A stretch of 64,000 nt of DNA from Agarophyton chilense (Eukaryota; Rhodophyta; Florideophyceae; Gracilariales; Gracilariaceae): NCBI GenBank assembly GCA_030374765.1, contig JARGXX010000086.1, forward strand, positions 682,001-746,000, in the 5' to 3' direction. The position numbers and the translations under genes were made by a program. The notes under the pieces were generated by a model. It saw nothing but the letters and a program-made list of their open reading frames with translations. It did not search any database and was not told the DNA's origin. Below, piece after piece: positions 1 to 9,877 of the stretch (position 1 is its first letter; every line of letters starts with the position of its first letter).

Positions 1-360
1 AAAGAGGCAGAGACGTGGGCTCAGAGCTTCTATACTGAACATGGCAATGCCAGAGTACCTGCGGTAGTTACAAAGTCGGACGAAAGCAAGTCAAAAACCT
101 CCGAGCAATCCGAAAGCCCGAAGAGCCAAAACGATGCAACTGCGAATCTTGGAGAACATGACAAGCCCGACAATGCCGACTCTGTCCCAGATCAAGCAAA
201 GGTGATTGCAGATTCTCAAAAAGTCTCAGCCGACAATGCCAATGTGTTTACTGATTTGAAGCCGGTGGCCGACCATGATCAAACATCAACCGGTTCGCAA
301 GTGGCAATAGCATCCGACACTGCAGAAAATGCCGAGATCAAGCTTGATAAAGCGCTTTAA
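1..360 (+). CDS. 3' end of an unknown acidic protein (partial)
   Basis: The reading frame is open from base 1 to a TAA at 358-360, giving 119 residues; the start lies before the window. The peptide is hydrophilic and rich in Asp, Glu, Ser, Lys and Gln (for example a run KSDESKSKTSEQSESPKSQ), with no Cys and no hydrophobic segment, so it looks like a disordered C-terminal tail. The first residues (KEAETWAQSFY) could be the edge of a folded domain. No family is recognised. It is called coding because of the uninterrupted frame and biased composition. Its downstream neighbour, AlaRS, is on the opposite strand, so the two genes converge. Confidence 0.55.
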   Translation, partial: KEAETWAQSFYTEHGNARVPAVVTKSDESKSKTSEQSESPKSQNDATANLGEHDKPDNADSVPDQAKVIADSQKVSADNANVFTDLKPVADHDQTSTGSQVAIASDTAENAEIKLDKAL

Positions 361-1525
361 ATGTATCTGTCTAGTCATATGGGAAGGCACATGAATGTTA
401 ACGAGAGGCTTCTTAAAGAATCTCACAACAAGGATGACTAATACTTGACTCCGCAATTGGAATTGCTGCGCACGCATCGTACATCCTTGCGCTATGCTTT
501 GCCTCTGAGAGAACTAGGAAGGGGTTCTCGTTCCCCTCTGACATCCTATCGTGCGCTTCTGTCCCTAACCGCTGTGCAATCAATGCATATCTAGTACTTT
601 TGGATCACGTTCCCTTCAGCGTCCAGAGAGTAGAGTGCACTTGACAAATTGCATATAAGTCCACCGCTGCGCGGTAGCTTCGAAACGGTCAATTGCACGA
701 ACCTAAATATGCCCATCTTGTGGATTGCACCCGCACGAGAACCTCTTTTGCAAGATACTGATATTACAAGAGCGGCAGTGCGGAATACAATCACATCCTA
801 CATACCGTAGGAAACCAGAAGAACGAGGCTGGTACAAGCTTATTCATTTAAACGGAAGCACATAAATAAAGAATATCAACATAAAGGTAAACGGATTAAC
901 AGGGTTCACTGACTGAAAGGCATAACAAGTCTGTTCCTTCGACCAAAGAATCTCCGGTGGTAGTTATTCAATGGCGTAGAATGCGGATGTTGATGCAAAC
1001 ACAGAAGCAAAGGCTACACTGACCTACCTGAATCACCGCTCCCCTTCGTCAGAGACTGTCCCACTTCATGTAGCACGAGAAAAGACTTACGACTCGTTTC
1101 TCTCGGTGTCCTTTTGCTTATAAGTCGCACATCTCACGCATTCATCTGCCAAATAAGATTACATCGGTCATGAAGATTAAGTCAAGTGTAGAAAAAACTT
1201 AGAACTGTGAGCCTTGCAAGATTTGAGGCGAAACTTTTTGCTCAAACCCGACAAGCACAGACAAAACTGAGGCGGTTGGCGTGAGCGACGAAGGATCAAT
1301 CGATATCACGTACATCGATATCATCTATTCAGATGTACAAGACAAAGGAGCCTCTCTCCAAATGCCTGAATCTGACTCGATGGCCTCACGCAAAGGAACG
1401 GGTGTCTCCACGTTACCTTCGTACATGTAGTCCTGCGCAAAGATGACCAAACTTGTAGTACGTCGAAAGCAGGGTTCGACATATTGAGTTCCCAGTAGGA
1501 TTCTAGCGAAGAATTCCATATTCTT
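361..1525. other. Intergenic region without recognised gene
   Basis: About 1.2 kb between two convergent genes. Only short, mutually overlapping frames without family resemblance are present. An AATAAA-like stretch near 862 could serve as a polyadenylation signal. No RNA gene or repeat was recognised. Confidence 0.5.
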
Positions 1526-4366
1526 CTATGTACCTACAAGAGCATCTTCTAGTACAGTCCTGGCGCGTTGCAAAGCTTCACAAAGCTTGGCTACATTCTT
1601 CCCACCTGCCTGTGCAAAATTTGGTCGCCCACCACCACCCCCGCCGCATATCTTGGCAACACCTCCTACAAGCTTCCCGGCACTAATATGTTTTTGGGCT
1701 TTTTTCCCAACTGAACAGACGAAAGAAATCCTCCCGTCCTTTTCTGATGCAAGTAACACAACAGCGCTTTGGCCGAGGGAGCTCCCAAGATTTTCAACCG
1801 CTGCCTTTAGGCTATCTGATGACAACCCATCAAGTCTCTCCACGACGTAATGAAATTCACCTACCTCGTTGGCATTGGTTGCGAAAGTCATGGCCCTCGA
1901 GATAGCGAGCTCTGCCAAAGCCTGATCCAACTGTTTCGATTTTACCTTCAATTCTTCCTGCAATGCTGCTACCCGTGATGGAAGCTCTTCTGGCTTTGCC
2001 TTCAGAGAATTGCTCAACTTCTTTACTGCTGCATCCCTCACACTCAAATACGGCATAACTGCCGCCCCACAAACCGCTTCAATTCGCCGAACTCCAGAAC
2101 TGGGACCAGACTCGCTTACGATCTTGAAAAGGCCAATGTCCGCCGTATTCGCCACATGTGTTCCACCGCACAACTCCATTGATACGCCTGGTACATCAAC
2201 AACACGTACTTCTGAGGTGTCATACTTCTCTCCAAACATGGCGACTGCTCCAGAAGATTTGGCTTCATCCAATGTCATGAACGATACGTGCGTGTCACGA
2301 CCTTCTCCAATCCATTCGTTGATTATATCTTCTACGGCCTGCAATTCTTCATGTGCCACAGCTCGTGGGCAATTAAAATCAAATCTTAGTCGGTCCGCGT
2401 CAACAAGTGAACCTGCCTGTGCGATGCTATCGTCGGCAATGACCTTTTTCAACGCAGCCTGCAACAGATGTGTGGCGGTGTGGTGCGCCATTATCTTCCG
2501 ACGGGAAATGGCGTCCACAACAGCGTGCACTTCATCTCCAGCACTGATGCGCCCTTGTGTTACTTGCCCGACGTGCACATACGCACCAGCTTCTTTCCGA
2601 GTGTCATCGACACGAATGGCCCCATTCGGGCCGTTTAGTAGGCCGGTATCACCAACCTGCCCACCGCCTTCCGCGTAGAACGGCGATTGCGAAAGCATAA
2701 CCCGTACTTGTTCACCTTCTTCTACACTGTTCCTAATCTCAGTGTTACCCTCAGCCATGACAATGAGACCTGATACATGGGACCCACTGAGAGCAGTGGT
2801 GTAATACCCATCGAACTTTGTAGGCCCGGCTACTGACAACGCTTCCATTATTACCGCGGTCGCGCTGACATCAAACTCATCCATGTCTCTGGCAGCGCGT
2901 GCACGCCGCCGCTGTTCTGCCATACATCCTTCAAAGCCCTTGATGTCGACACCAAAGTCATTTTCCGCAGCTATTTCTTCGGTAAGTTCAAGAGGGAATC
3001 CGAATGTGTCATACAACTCAAAGGCATCCTCGCCAGCGATGACCGTGTCTCCCGACTTGCGAAGATCTTCCAAAACTTCTGCCAGCCTGTCTTCCCCTCT
3101 TTCAAGAGTCAACAAGAAGCGCTGTTCCTCACGGGATAATTCTGCGATGACATGAGCCATATTTTCATGAATAGCGTCTAGCCCGGCTTCTTTGGCCAGC
3201 TCGGCAACTGTTGGTATGACGTCGGCGATAAAAGCATTTCCGACACCCAAAAGGCGTGCGTGACGAACAATGCGGCGCAGGAGGCGTCGTACTATGTAAC
3301 CTCTACCCACATTACTGGGTCGCACGCCGTCGGCTACAAGGTGTGACACCGCGCGAAGATGATCGGCCACGACCTTGAAGGATGTCTTTTGCGCTTCGGT
3401 TGCATTTTTATACACCACATCAGTTTGGTCAGCAACTGCATCGATGATAGGCTTGATAAGATCAGTCTCGTAGTTATTGTCAGCTCGCTGCAAGACTTGC
3501 GCCATGCGTTCAAGTCCCATACCCGTATCAATATTCTTGGCAGCTAGAGGAGTAAGAACGCCGTGATTATCGCGTTCGTACTGCATAAATACTAGATTAT
3601 ACAACTCTATAAAGCGGTGGTCATCCTGAAGATCGACAGGGTGATCTGAAAGCGGGTCAAAATCGTAGTATATCTCACTGCAAGGCCCACACGGACCCGT
3701 GGGGCCAGAAGCCCAAAAGTTGTCTTCAACACCAAGTCGTTGTATTCTGTTCTCCGGTACTCCGACGACGTCACGCCATATGCGCAACGCTTCTTCGTCA
3801 CTCTCAAAAACACTGACAGCAAGTCTCTCCGAGGGAATTTGGTAGACCTGGGTGAGCAACTGCCACGCCCATTGAATGGCATCAGACTTAAAGTAGTCGC
3901 CGAAGGAGAAATTGCCAAGCATCTCAAAGAAAGTATGATGACGCTTGGTGCGACCGACATTCTCAATATCGTTGGTACGAATGCATTTCTGAGAGGTAGT
4001 GGCCCGAAGATACTGACGCGGGGCAAGTCCCATAAAGATAGGCTTGAAGGGGACCATACCCGCTATGGTTAGCATGATGGTAGGGTCGTCTGGAATAAGA
4101 CTAGCGCTCGGAAGCGGCTGGTGGTGCTTGTGCTCGAAAAAGGCGAGAAACGCGTCGCGAATCTGGCGGGAGGACATGCGGGCGCCGACGGGCACATCGC
4201 GGACGGAGGGCTGTGCAGAAGACGTGGCAATACAGGCAAACGGCGGGCGCGCCCAACGCTGACAAACAGGACGACAAAGACGGGGGGGACGGTAGGTAGG
4301 CGACCGAAAAGCGCGCACGGCTGAACGCTTCGCAAGCGCCAGAGACGGTGCGAAGGCGACACGCAT
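1526..4366 (-). CDS. AARS: Alanyl-tRNA synthetase, probably organelle-targeted
   Basis: A single 946-codon frame encodes a complete class II alanyl-tRNA synthetase, which charges tRNA-Ala and edits misacylated Ser or Gly. The catalytic core begins near residue 64 (MSSRQIRDAFLAFFEHK). The editing domain shows HTATHLL near residue 626 and the zinc/editing motif CGGTH near 731. The C-terminal C-Ala domain with a Gly-rich run (GGGGGGRPNF) lies near 909. E. coli AlaRS is 876 aa, so the length fits with about 60 extra N-terminal residues. These are rich in Arg, Ala and Pro and almost free of acids, as expected of a mitochondrial or plastid presequence. Dual targeting or an internal cytosolic start at Met64 is possible. 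It is divergent with the bHLH gene, 467 bp away. The family call is secure; the localisation is inferred. Confidence 0.96.
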   Translation of the reverse strand: MRVAFAPSLALAKRSAVRAFRSPTYRPPRLCRPVCQRWARPPFACIATSSAQPSVRDVPVGARMSSRQIRDAFLAFFEHKHHQPLPSASLIPDDPTIMLTIAGMVPFKPIFMGLAPRQYLRATTSQKCIRTNDIENVGRTKRHHTFFEMLGNFSFGDYFKSDAIQWAWQLLTQVYQIPSERLAVSVFESDEEALRIWRDVVGVPENRIQRLGVEDNFWASGPTGPCGPCSEIYYDFDPLSDHPVDLQDDHRFIELYNLVFMQYERDNHGVLTPLAAKNIDTGMGLERMAQVLQRADNNYETDLIKPIIDAVADQTDVVYKNATEAQKTSFKVVADHLRAVSHLVADGVRPSNVGRGYIVRRLLRRIVRHARLLGVGNAFIADVIPTVAELAKEAGLDAIHENMAHVIAELSREEQRFLLTLERGEDRLAEVLEDLRKSGDTVIAGEDAFELYDTFGFPLELTEEIAAENDFGVDIKGFEGCMAEQRRRARAARDMDEFDVSATAVIMEALSVAGPTKFDGYYTTALSGSHVSGLIVMAEGNTEIRNSVEEGEQVRVMLSQSPFYAEGGGQVGDTGLLNGPNGAIRVDDTRKEAGAYVHVGQVTQGRISAGDEVHAVVDAISRRKIMAHHTATHLLQAALKKVIADDSIAQAGSLVDADRLRFDFNCPRAVAHEELQAVEDIINEWIGEGRDTHVSFMTLDEAKSSGAVAMFGEKYDTSEVRVVDVPGVSMELCGGTHVANTADIGLFKIVSESGPSSGVRRIEAVCGAAVMPYLSVRDAAVKKLSNSLKAKPEELPSRVAALQEELKVKSKQLDQALAELAISRAMTFATNANEVGEFHYVVERLDGLSSDSLKAAVENLGSSLGQSAVVLLASEKDGRISFVCSVGKKAQKHISAGKLVGGVAKICGGGGGGRPNFAQAGGKNVAKLCEALQRARTVLEDALVGT

Positions 4367-4833
4367 GGCGGCGGCACCTCCAGGAACACACTGACGACGA
4401 AGTGCTCTTTCGAACGATGCGATGGCGGTTCAACGGGGAAGTGCAATGGCGGGCGAGGAGGCGGAGATGTACGAAGGGTACAGAAAGTATGCGGTACCAA
4501 CCACGTGTCATATTGTACGAGTGGCGAGGCACGAAGGGCGGTTTGCATGGTCGGGAGGACGCCATGTCACGCGGAAGCGCAGGTGTGACACGACGAGGCG
4601 ATCATGCGCGTTACAGCAGCTCGCATTTGTGGCTCCACCAACGCTCCTGCAACGGCGCCTCTCCCGTCCCTCGCGTTCTCGACGTGCTTGCGCACACGCT
4701 GCGTTGCGCTCCCGCCTGATATTGGGAGTGTGCGCCACGCTGCGTCCTATCTCATTACTTCCGCTTCGCCTCTTGTTGAGTACGACCGTCATGCACCACC
4801 ATCTGCGATCCAAACCTTCTTTTGTTCTCAGTC
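4367..4833. promoter_or_regulatory. Divergent intergenic region (AlaRS / bHLH-GAF 1)
   Basis: This 467-bp stretch lies between two divergently transcribed genes and must hold both promoters and 5' leaders. No TATA box or named operator is evident. It contains frames only in shadow of the flanking genes. Confidence 0.4.
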
Positions 4834-5955
4834 ATGGAGTCCAACACCGCGCTTGTGAGCCCCCTTCCGCCAGACTTCGCCTTGCTAGACGACGCTCTCC
4901 TGCTCGCTCATCAGAATTCGCTGCCGCCATCCGACACGCGTGCGTCTGACTTCGACCTCTCTCTTCCGCTTCACGATGGCTCCGCCCTGTTTGTCATTCC
5001 GCAAAAGTTCAACCCGCACTCCTTTTTCGTTCCTTCTCTCTCGGCAACCGATGGCATACATTCAGACTTCTCACCAGAGCGTCTTTTTAGCTTGACATCG
5101 GCCGATGGTGATAGTCAGTCGGCAGATGATTCATCAACTCTGCACCTGCATGCTACCCGAGGGGACGTTACACGTCTCGCGCCTCCTGAGCCACCCGCCC
5201 TTCGTCCAAACGTCTCCCACACACGCCGCTGTCGCGCAAAGGTGAACACCAATTTCGAACGCCTTCTGCAAGTGCTACCCGACCCGTCATCCGGAATCGA
5301 AGTCAAGCATAAGGCGCAAGTATTACAATATGCTATCGACTACTACAAACACGTCAGTTGCAAAAACCGTATGCTTGAGATGAAGCTCGCGCTCAGGTCA
5401 CCATCCGAGATGTACCGTTGGGTTCAGTCTGTGGTGTCAGCATCCCCCAATCTAAAAGAGACACTCAAATCTTTCATAGCCATGATCTGCCTGACAAAGA
5501 ACTGGAAGTACGCCGAGCTATGGGCCCCGCAAACGCGTGCCGGCAGCTCATCCGTATCGCTCAGGTACGTAGCCGGTGCTCTTCCGCCCACTGTCGGCGG
5601 AGAAGCGCTGCACAGGCTGAGAAAATATCGCGCACGTTCGCGAAAGTACAAGTTTCCGCCGCGATGTGGTGTGCCAGGACGGGTGTTTCTCACCATGAGG
5701 CCGGAGTGGCTGCCGCTTCTCAACGACCCCGTCGCGTTTCCCCGCGCACCTCATGCCGTGCGGAATCAAGTGCAGGTCACCTTTGCCGTCCCCGTCATCG
5801 TCAATGGCGCAGTGGAAATGGTTGTAGAGTTTTTTGACACAGAAAGAAGGGATTACGATCCGGCCACCCTCAACATGGCGAACGACATAGCCGCAATGTT
5901 TGGCAAGGCTTTCACTGAAAAGGACACCTCTCGATGCGCTTCGCAATTCTGGTAG
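4834..5955 (+). CDS. bHLH transcription factor with C-terminal GAF-like domain, copy 1
   Basis: The product is 373 aa from the first ATG. Residues 1-125 are low-complexity, acidic and proline-rich, like an activation region. Residues 128-180 form a helix-loop-helix: a basic stretch SHTRRCRAKV, helix 1 NFERLLQVLP, a loop, and helix 2 KHKAQVLQYAIDYYKHV. Residues 215-360 form a second domain beginning NWKYAELW, with CGVPGRVF, a PEW motif, AFPRAPHA and a final FAVPVIV..MVVEFF strand. This order matches GAF-like sensor domains of plant NIN-like and MYC-type regulators. The position that is a DNA-contacting Glu in canonical bHLH proteins is Thr here. It is paralogous to the protein at 9,878-11,479. 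Nuclear regulator is inferred; no ligand is known. Confidence 0.8.
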   Translation: MESNTALVSPLPPDFALLDDALLLAHQNSLPPSDTRASDFDLSLPLHDGSALFVIPQKFNPHSFFVPSLSATDGIHSDFSPERLFSLTSADGDSQSADDSSTLHLHATRGDVTRLAPPEPPALRPNVSHTRRCRAKVNTNFERLLQVLPDPSSGIEVKHKAQVLQYAIDYYKHVSCKNRMLEMKLALRSPSEMYRWVQSVVSASPNLKETLKSFIAMICLTKNWKYAELWAPQTRAGSSSVSLRYVAGALPPTVGGEALHRLRKYRARSRKYKFPPRCGVPGRVFLTMRPEWLPLLNDPVAFPRAPHAVRNQVQVTFAVPVIVNGAVEMVVEFFDTERRDYDPATLNMANDIAAMFGKAFTEKDTSRCASQFW

Positions 5956-6348
5956 CTTTGTCTCCTCTTTATGCTCACAATCATTTCAATGTATACTACG
6001 TTCTGAAATCCTTTGAACGCATTTTGTCCTTGCTCATTTTTCATTTTTGTACAATACGCCAAGCGTAAGCTATGCTTAAGAGTAGTTCTGCTAGAAACGC
6101 AATTGTAAAGAGTTACCTGTGTCTCACACAGATTGATTCTGGCAACATGTTCGAACGCTGGGGCGCATCTATAATGTTTGCAAAGAAGTTAGTGTCACCA
6201 AGGGCATAGTATACTCAAAAATAGGAATGACAATGATGCGGGTGAACAAAACCTTAAGCGATCCCCCGTCACCACTTCTCTAAAGAGCTAAAGTTGTGTT
6301 TATGCACACAAACCCAAATGAATGTAAAGAGAAACACGATGAAATGTA
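5956..6348. other. Convergent intergenic region
   Basis: 393 bp between the 3' ends of the bHLH-GAF gene and the NIFK-like gene, mildly AT-rich. No gene, RNA or repeat recognised; presumably the two 3' UTRs. Confidence 0.4.
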
Positions 6349-7455
6349 TTAACTTCCACGCGGGAGTTCAAGAAATGCATGTGCCAGCCCTTGTCTGGCG
6401 AGAGTCGCCTGCTTCCTCCTAGCGGATTTGAGAATTCTTTTCGAGCGAGTTGCAAGCTTGACAGGATCCTTTGCGTGATTCAGCATATTTCTTCTTTCGA
6501 TTTGAGACCAAGGAATGTGTCTGAAGGTTCGATTCGCACCCTTGAAAGTTTCGGCATGAACTTTTTCGGAAGGTACAAATCGAGCGACTAGCTTTTGTTT
6601 GTGCATGATATAGCCGTCCATTGCGTCGGCCGCTATTTCGGCTACCTCCTTGTGAGCAAATTCAATGAATGCATATCCTCTTGAGCGACCGGTTCTTACG
6701 GATCTACTCAGGCGAACTCGCAACACTTCACCAAACTGAGAAAAATAACTCATCATTTCTTTCTCATAAAAGCCATGGGGTATATGGCCTAAGTACAACA
6801 CTCCCGGATCCACAGCTCGGTCGGGTTTGGCGAGCTTACCATTTTTTCGAAGTTTACGAACTTTCCACCTCATTCTGCGGGCTTCCTTCTTTTTCGCCAC
6901 ACCCAACTTGAGGTTGTCAAGGTTTTGGCGAGCGTCGGTCTTCTTCTGGGCATCGTGATTGTCGTGGACGTTTTCAGAAGCAGTACGCTTGTGACTGGAA
7001 ACACTTTGTTGGGGCGACTTTTGCTGCGCTCTGTCCTTGCCATTGACAGCCTTGCGCTTGACAGTTTTTTTTGAGCTGTCCAGCGCAGCATCATTTTGGG
7101 GGGACTTTCGTTTCATGTTGCGTTTGGCTTGCAGTTCGGTAGCAGCTGCTTTACGATCGGCCTCTGGAATCAGTCTTCGAAGGGGGGACTGTTCCAGCAG
7201 CTTGAGCTTCGACTCTGTCATCTCCTTGTTAATGATCACTTGCGGGCTTGCAGTTGCTGAGGTATCGGTGGGGCTCGTGCTCTTTTTCATGATCTTGGGA
7301 CTGGTTTGTTTCGCAAGCTGAGTTGAGCGTTTTTTCAGCTGTGGACCTGAGGGTTTAGAGGAATGAGCTATTGGTTTGGCGGAAGGAGCCTGGCGGGAGC
7401 GGGGGGATTTTTTGCTGATGGAGGTGGTGCGAGGGGACTTGTTTGGTGTGGACAT
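6349..7455 (-). CDS. NIFK/Nop15-like nucleolar RRM protein
   Basis: 368 aa from the ATG at 7,453-7,455. The N-terminal 200 residues are strongly basic and Ser/Pro/Lys-rich with repeated SPR/SPK motifs, a likely disordered nucleolar or phosphorylated region. One RRM follows, with RNP2 (VLYLGHIP) and RNP1 (RGYAFIEF). It opens with the family signature GVLYLGHIPHGFYEKEMMSYF and is followed by MHKQKLVARFVP and a basic tail. This layout is that of NIFK (MKI67 FHA-interacting nucleolar phosphoprotein) and yeast Nop15, which act in 60S ribosome assembly and ITS2 processing. NOG1, another 60S factor, is nearby on the opposite strand. The RRM and family are clear; interaction with a Ki-67-like partner is not implied. 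Confidence 0.88.
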   Translation of the reverse strand: MSTPNKSPRTTSISKKSPRSRQAPSAKPIAHSSKPSGPQLKKRSTQLAKQTSPKIMKKSTSPTDTSATASPQVIINKEMTESKLKLLEQSPLRRLIPEADRKAAATELQAKRNMKRKSPQNDAALDSSKKTVKRKAVNGKDRAQQKSPQQSVSSHKRTASENVHDNHDAQKKTDARQNLDNLKLGVAKKKEARRMRWKVRKLRKNGKLAKPDRAVDPGVLYLGHIPHGFYEKEMMSYFSQFGEVLRVRLSRSVRTGRSRGYAFIEFAHKEVAEIAADAMDGYIMHKQKLVARFVPSEKVHAETFKGANRTFRHIPWSQIERRNMLNHAKDPVKLATRSKRILKSARRKQATLARQGLAHAFLELPRGS

Positions 7456-9877
7456 GGTTTGTTGAGAATATGAAGGCAGTGACCAATGGAACGGAGAAGC
7501 GCCGACTGCGGCAGACGTCCTTGCCGCTGGACGTAGAGAGGTGGAGTGAAACGGCTTGATATCGACGTGCAACACAGATGGCGGCCTACCGATTGCGTCG
7601 TCTTCGACGTCTCTCGGTCACATGCCGAAGCGTCCGTCGCTACCTACATGCACCCGCACCCACTGCCCCCCAGCGCATTGCGCCCACGCCCCCGTGGCTG
7701 CGATCTATCGAAAATGTTTGGAAATAGTTGCCGTTTTCCGGAAGATCGAAAACTGAATCATTTCGTGAAAATGTGAAAAGTTTTTCTGCGGAGCAGAACT
7801 GAATCATTTTGGGGGCTTGATGTAAGGTTAACGTTCTGTAAGGCAGTTGTTTGACCTGCTGTCGTCAGCAAGTGACAAACACGTGACAAGATGTGTGGAA
7901 TTGGCGAGCACGCCTTTCGCTGGAGACGAAGGCGGTGAAGACATTGACATGCCACCAAACAAGAGTGCTTTTTTTGAGATGCTTTCAGCCGTGATCGTTT
8001 CCGTCAAATCCATGCAACCATTGATCGTAGAAATCATGATTGTAAACTCAGCGTGCTCACGCACATTGCATAGTGAGAGAGCGTGCCAGCACCCGCTAAA
8101 CTGCCCTCTGCTATGATACTATATCTACTACTACCCGAGGCCGCCGAAGCATACAAAATAAGCGGGCTGTCATGGTCAGACGAGAGTGTAGTGACTCGGT
8201 ACTGCGTAAAAGTGGCAGGCAATGAAGGTGAGTCACGATGACCAAGCAAAGAGACCTCCTTTGTAATCAGGTCCGTGCGGCATGGCGGGGCAGAACTAAT
8301 GCCCCCTTTGGCTGATTTGTGGTCCAGACAGTGATTCTGTTATTGGCTATATCTTCAGAGATACTTTGGTTATTGAATCATTTGTATAATCTCGCAACGA
8401 CGATGTCAGCTGACAGCAAAACGCACGTCGCTTTTTTATTATTATTATGGAAGCGCTTGAGTATACATGTGTAATAGCTTTGACATGCGCTCCATGGAAA
8501 GTGGCAGGCAGTGATGTCGGTGTTGTGGAGGTTTTTGGACTCCAAGCCTCCTTTTTTGAGAGCATCTATTTGTTTGATTGAGTTACTACACTGCGTGCTT
8601 GGTGATCACGGGAGTGCCAACTGCAAAAGGCAGAGCCAATTTGATAAATGTGCAGTATTTGGCAGTGGATCAGATGGCAGCTGTCCAAAGTTTGTAGAAA
8701 ATGTATCGTGCGTTGTAGTGTTGCCCAGTTTCTGGCTCAACGTGTAAGGTGAGACGTGTAGTTGACGCGACTTGCTTTTTGAATGGCTGCTGCGTAGCAA
8801 TTATCTTGGGACAAATGCGCGCTTACTTTTGACGGCGTGTAACAGAAGATATAAACGTAATTGCTCTCGTGCGTTTGGTGTAGGGATACGCTACGGGACA
8901 TGTCACAGGATAAAAAGAGACGGTGGATTAAGGAAAACGTTGGTGTTGGAACGGCGGAGAACAGGCATGGGGCTTTGGTTTATGGCACTTGAGAGCAAAG
9001 AACTGCGTTTGGTGGCATGGGTGATTGCACAGTAGGTATCGTCGTAGGCGAATTGAACTTGGTGTGCGACAAATTTGCTCACGCCGCAGCAAGAAAGGAG
9101 CTGTGAAGGTACGGTGCCTGGCGTAGAAAAGCGCAAGTGGCGAAATAGCGCGGGGCGTCGGGCCAAAAGTGAAGAGGGCGCGATCTAAAACATGAGCAAC
9201 ACGAAGCTTTGTTCTATGGTGGAAACATGGCGTCTAGAGAGAGGTAGTTAGCTACGAGGGGCTGCGCCCCGCGATGGACGCGCCGGTGGAACGCCCATGT
9301 GGAACGCACACGCCACGTCGAGCACCACCAAATGGCACGGAGTGGATGCGCAACACGCACGCACCACACGTGCGCACGCATGTTCTCAAAAGTTGTTTTA
9401 CACCGCGCGTCACAAGCCACAGCCTGCCGCCAGCTGCTTGCGCAAAGCGCCTCCCGCTGCTGTAATCCGCAGCCAGCGGCACGCGCGCGCCCCAGTCGGG
9501 CTGCGGCCCGCGGGGCCGCCGCCTCAGCGGGGCTGCGGTTGCGGCCCGTCGAGCGGAGCACAAGTCAGACGGGGTGCGGCACGTGACGATGGGTGCGACA
9601 AAACGATGATACTTTGAGAAGCCGCCTTGCTTCTTCGCCCCGTTTGCTGCGCGTGTGTGTGCGGTCCGTCTTGCTTGCTCGCCGTGCGCCCTTGTCGTCG
9701 CCGCCTGCTTGGTGGCCGTCTGTCTGCCCGCCCGCCTGCCCGCCCGCCTGCCCCGCCCGCGCCTGTACGTGCCGTGTAGCGCCGCTACATCTCGTTGCTG
9801 CTGCTGTTGTTGCCGCTGCTGCTGCTGCTGTTGTTGCCGCCGCTGCTGCTGCTGCTGCTGCTGCTATCGTGCACGCC
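7456..9877. other. Long gene-poor intergenic region and 5' leader of bHLH-GAF 2
   Basis: About 2.4 kb containing only short unrelated frames. It is AT-moderate to about 9,150 and then turns abruptly GC-rich to 9,877, as expected for the promoter and leader of the following gene. A frame upstream of the 9,878 ATG stays open to 9,593, but there is no earlier in-frame ATG and it is low-complexity Ala/Pro, so it is treated as leader. No RNA gene was recognised. Confidence 0.5.
9794..9866 (+). repeat. CTG/CTT-type triplet repeat in the bHLH-GAF 2 leader
   Basis: An imperfect run of GCT/GTT/GCC triplets about 73 bp long, ending 11 bases before the ATG at 9,878. It is in frame with the gene and would read as polyAla/Val if translated. 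Such a tract can be length-polymorphic and may affect translation from the downstream ATG. Confidence 0.85.

Noticed and set aside
6515-6540. GGTTCGATTC, T-loop-like
   Set aside because: Inside the NIFK-like gene, no cloverleaf partner sequences.
9593-9877. N-terminal extension of bHLH-GAF 2
   Set aside because: The frame is open but has no in-frame ATG; the residues are polyAla/Pro from a triplet repeat, so it is treated as leader.
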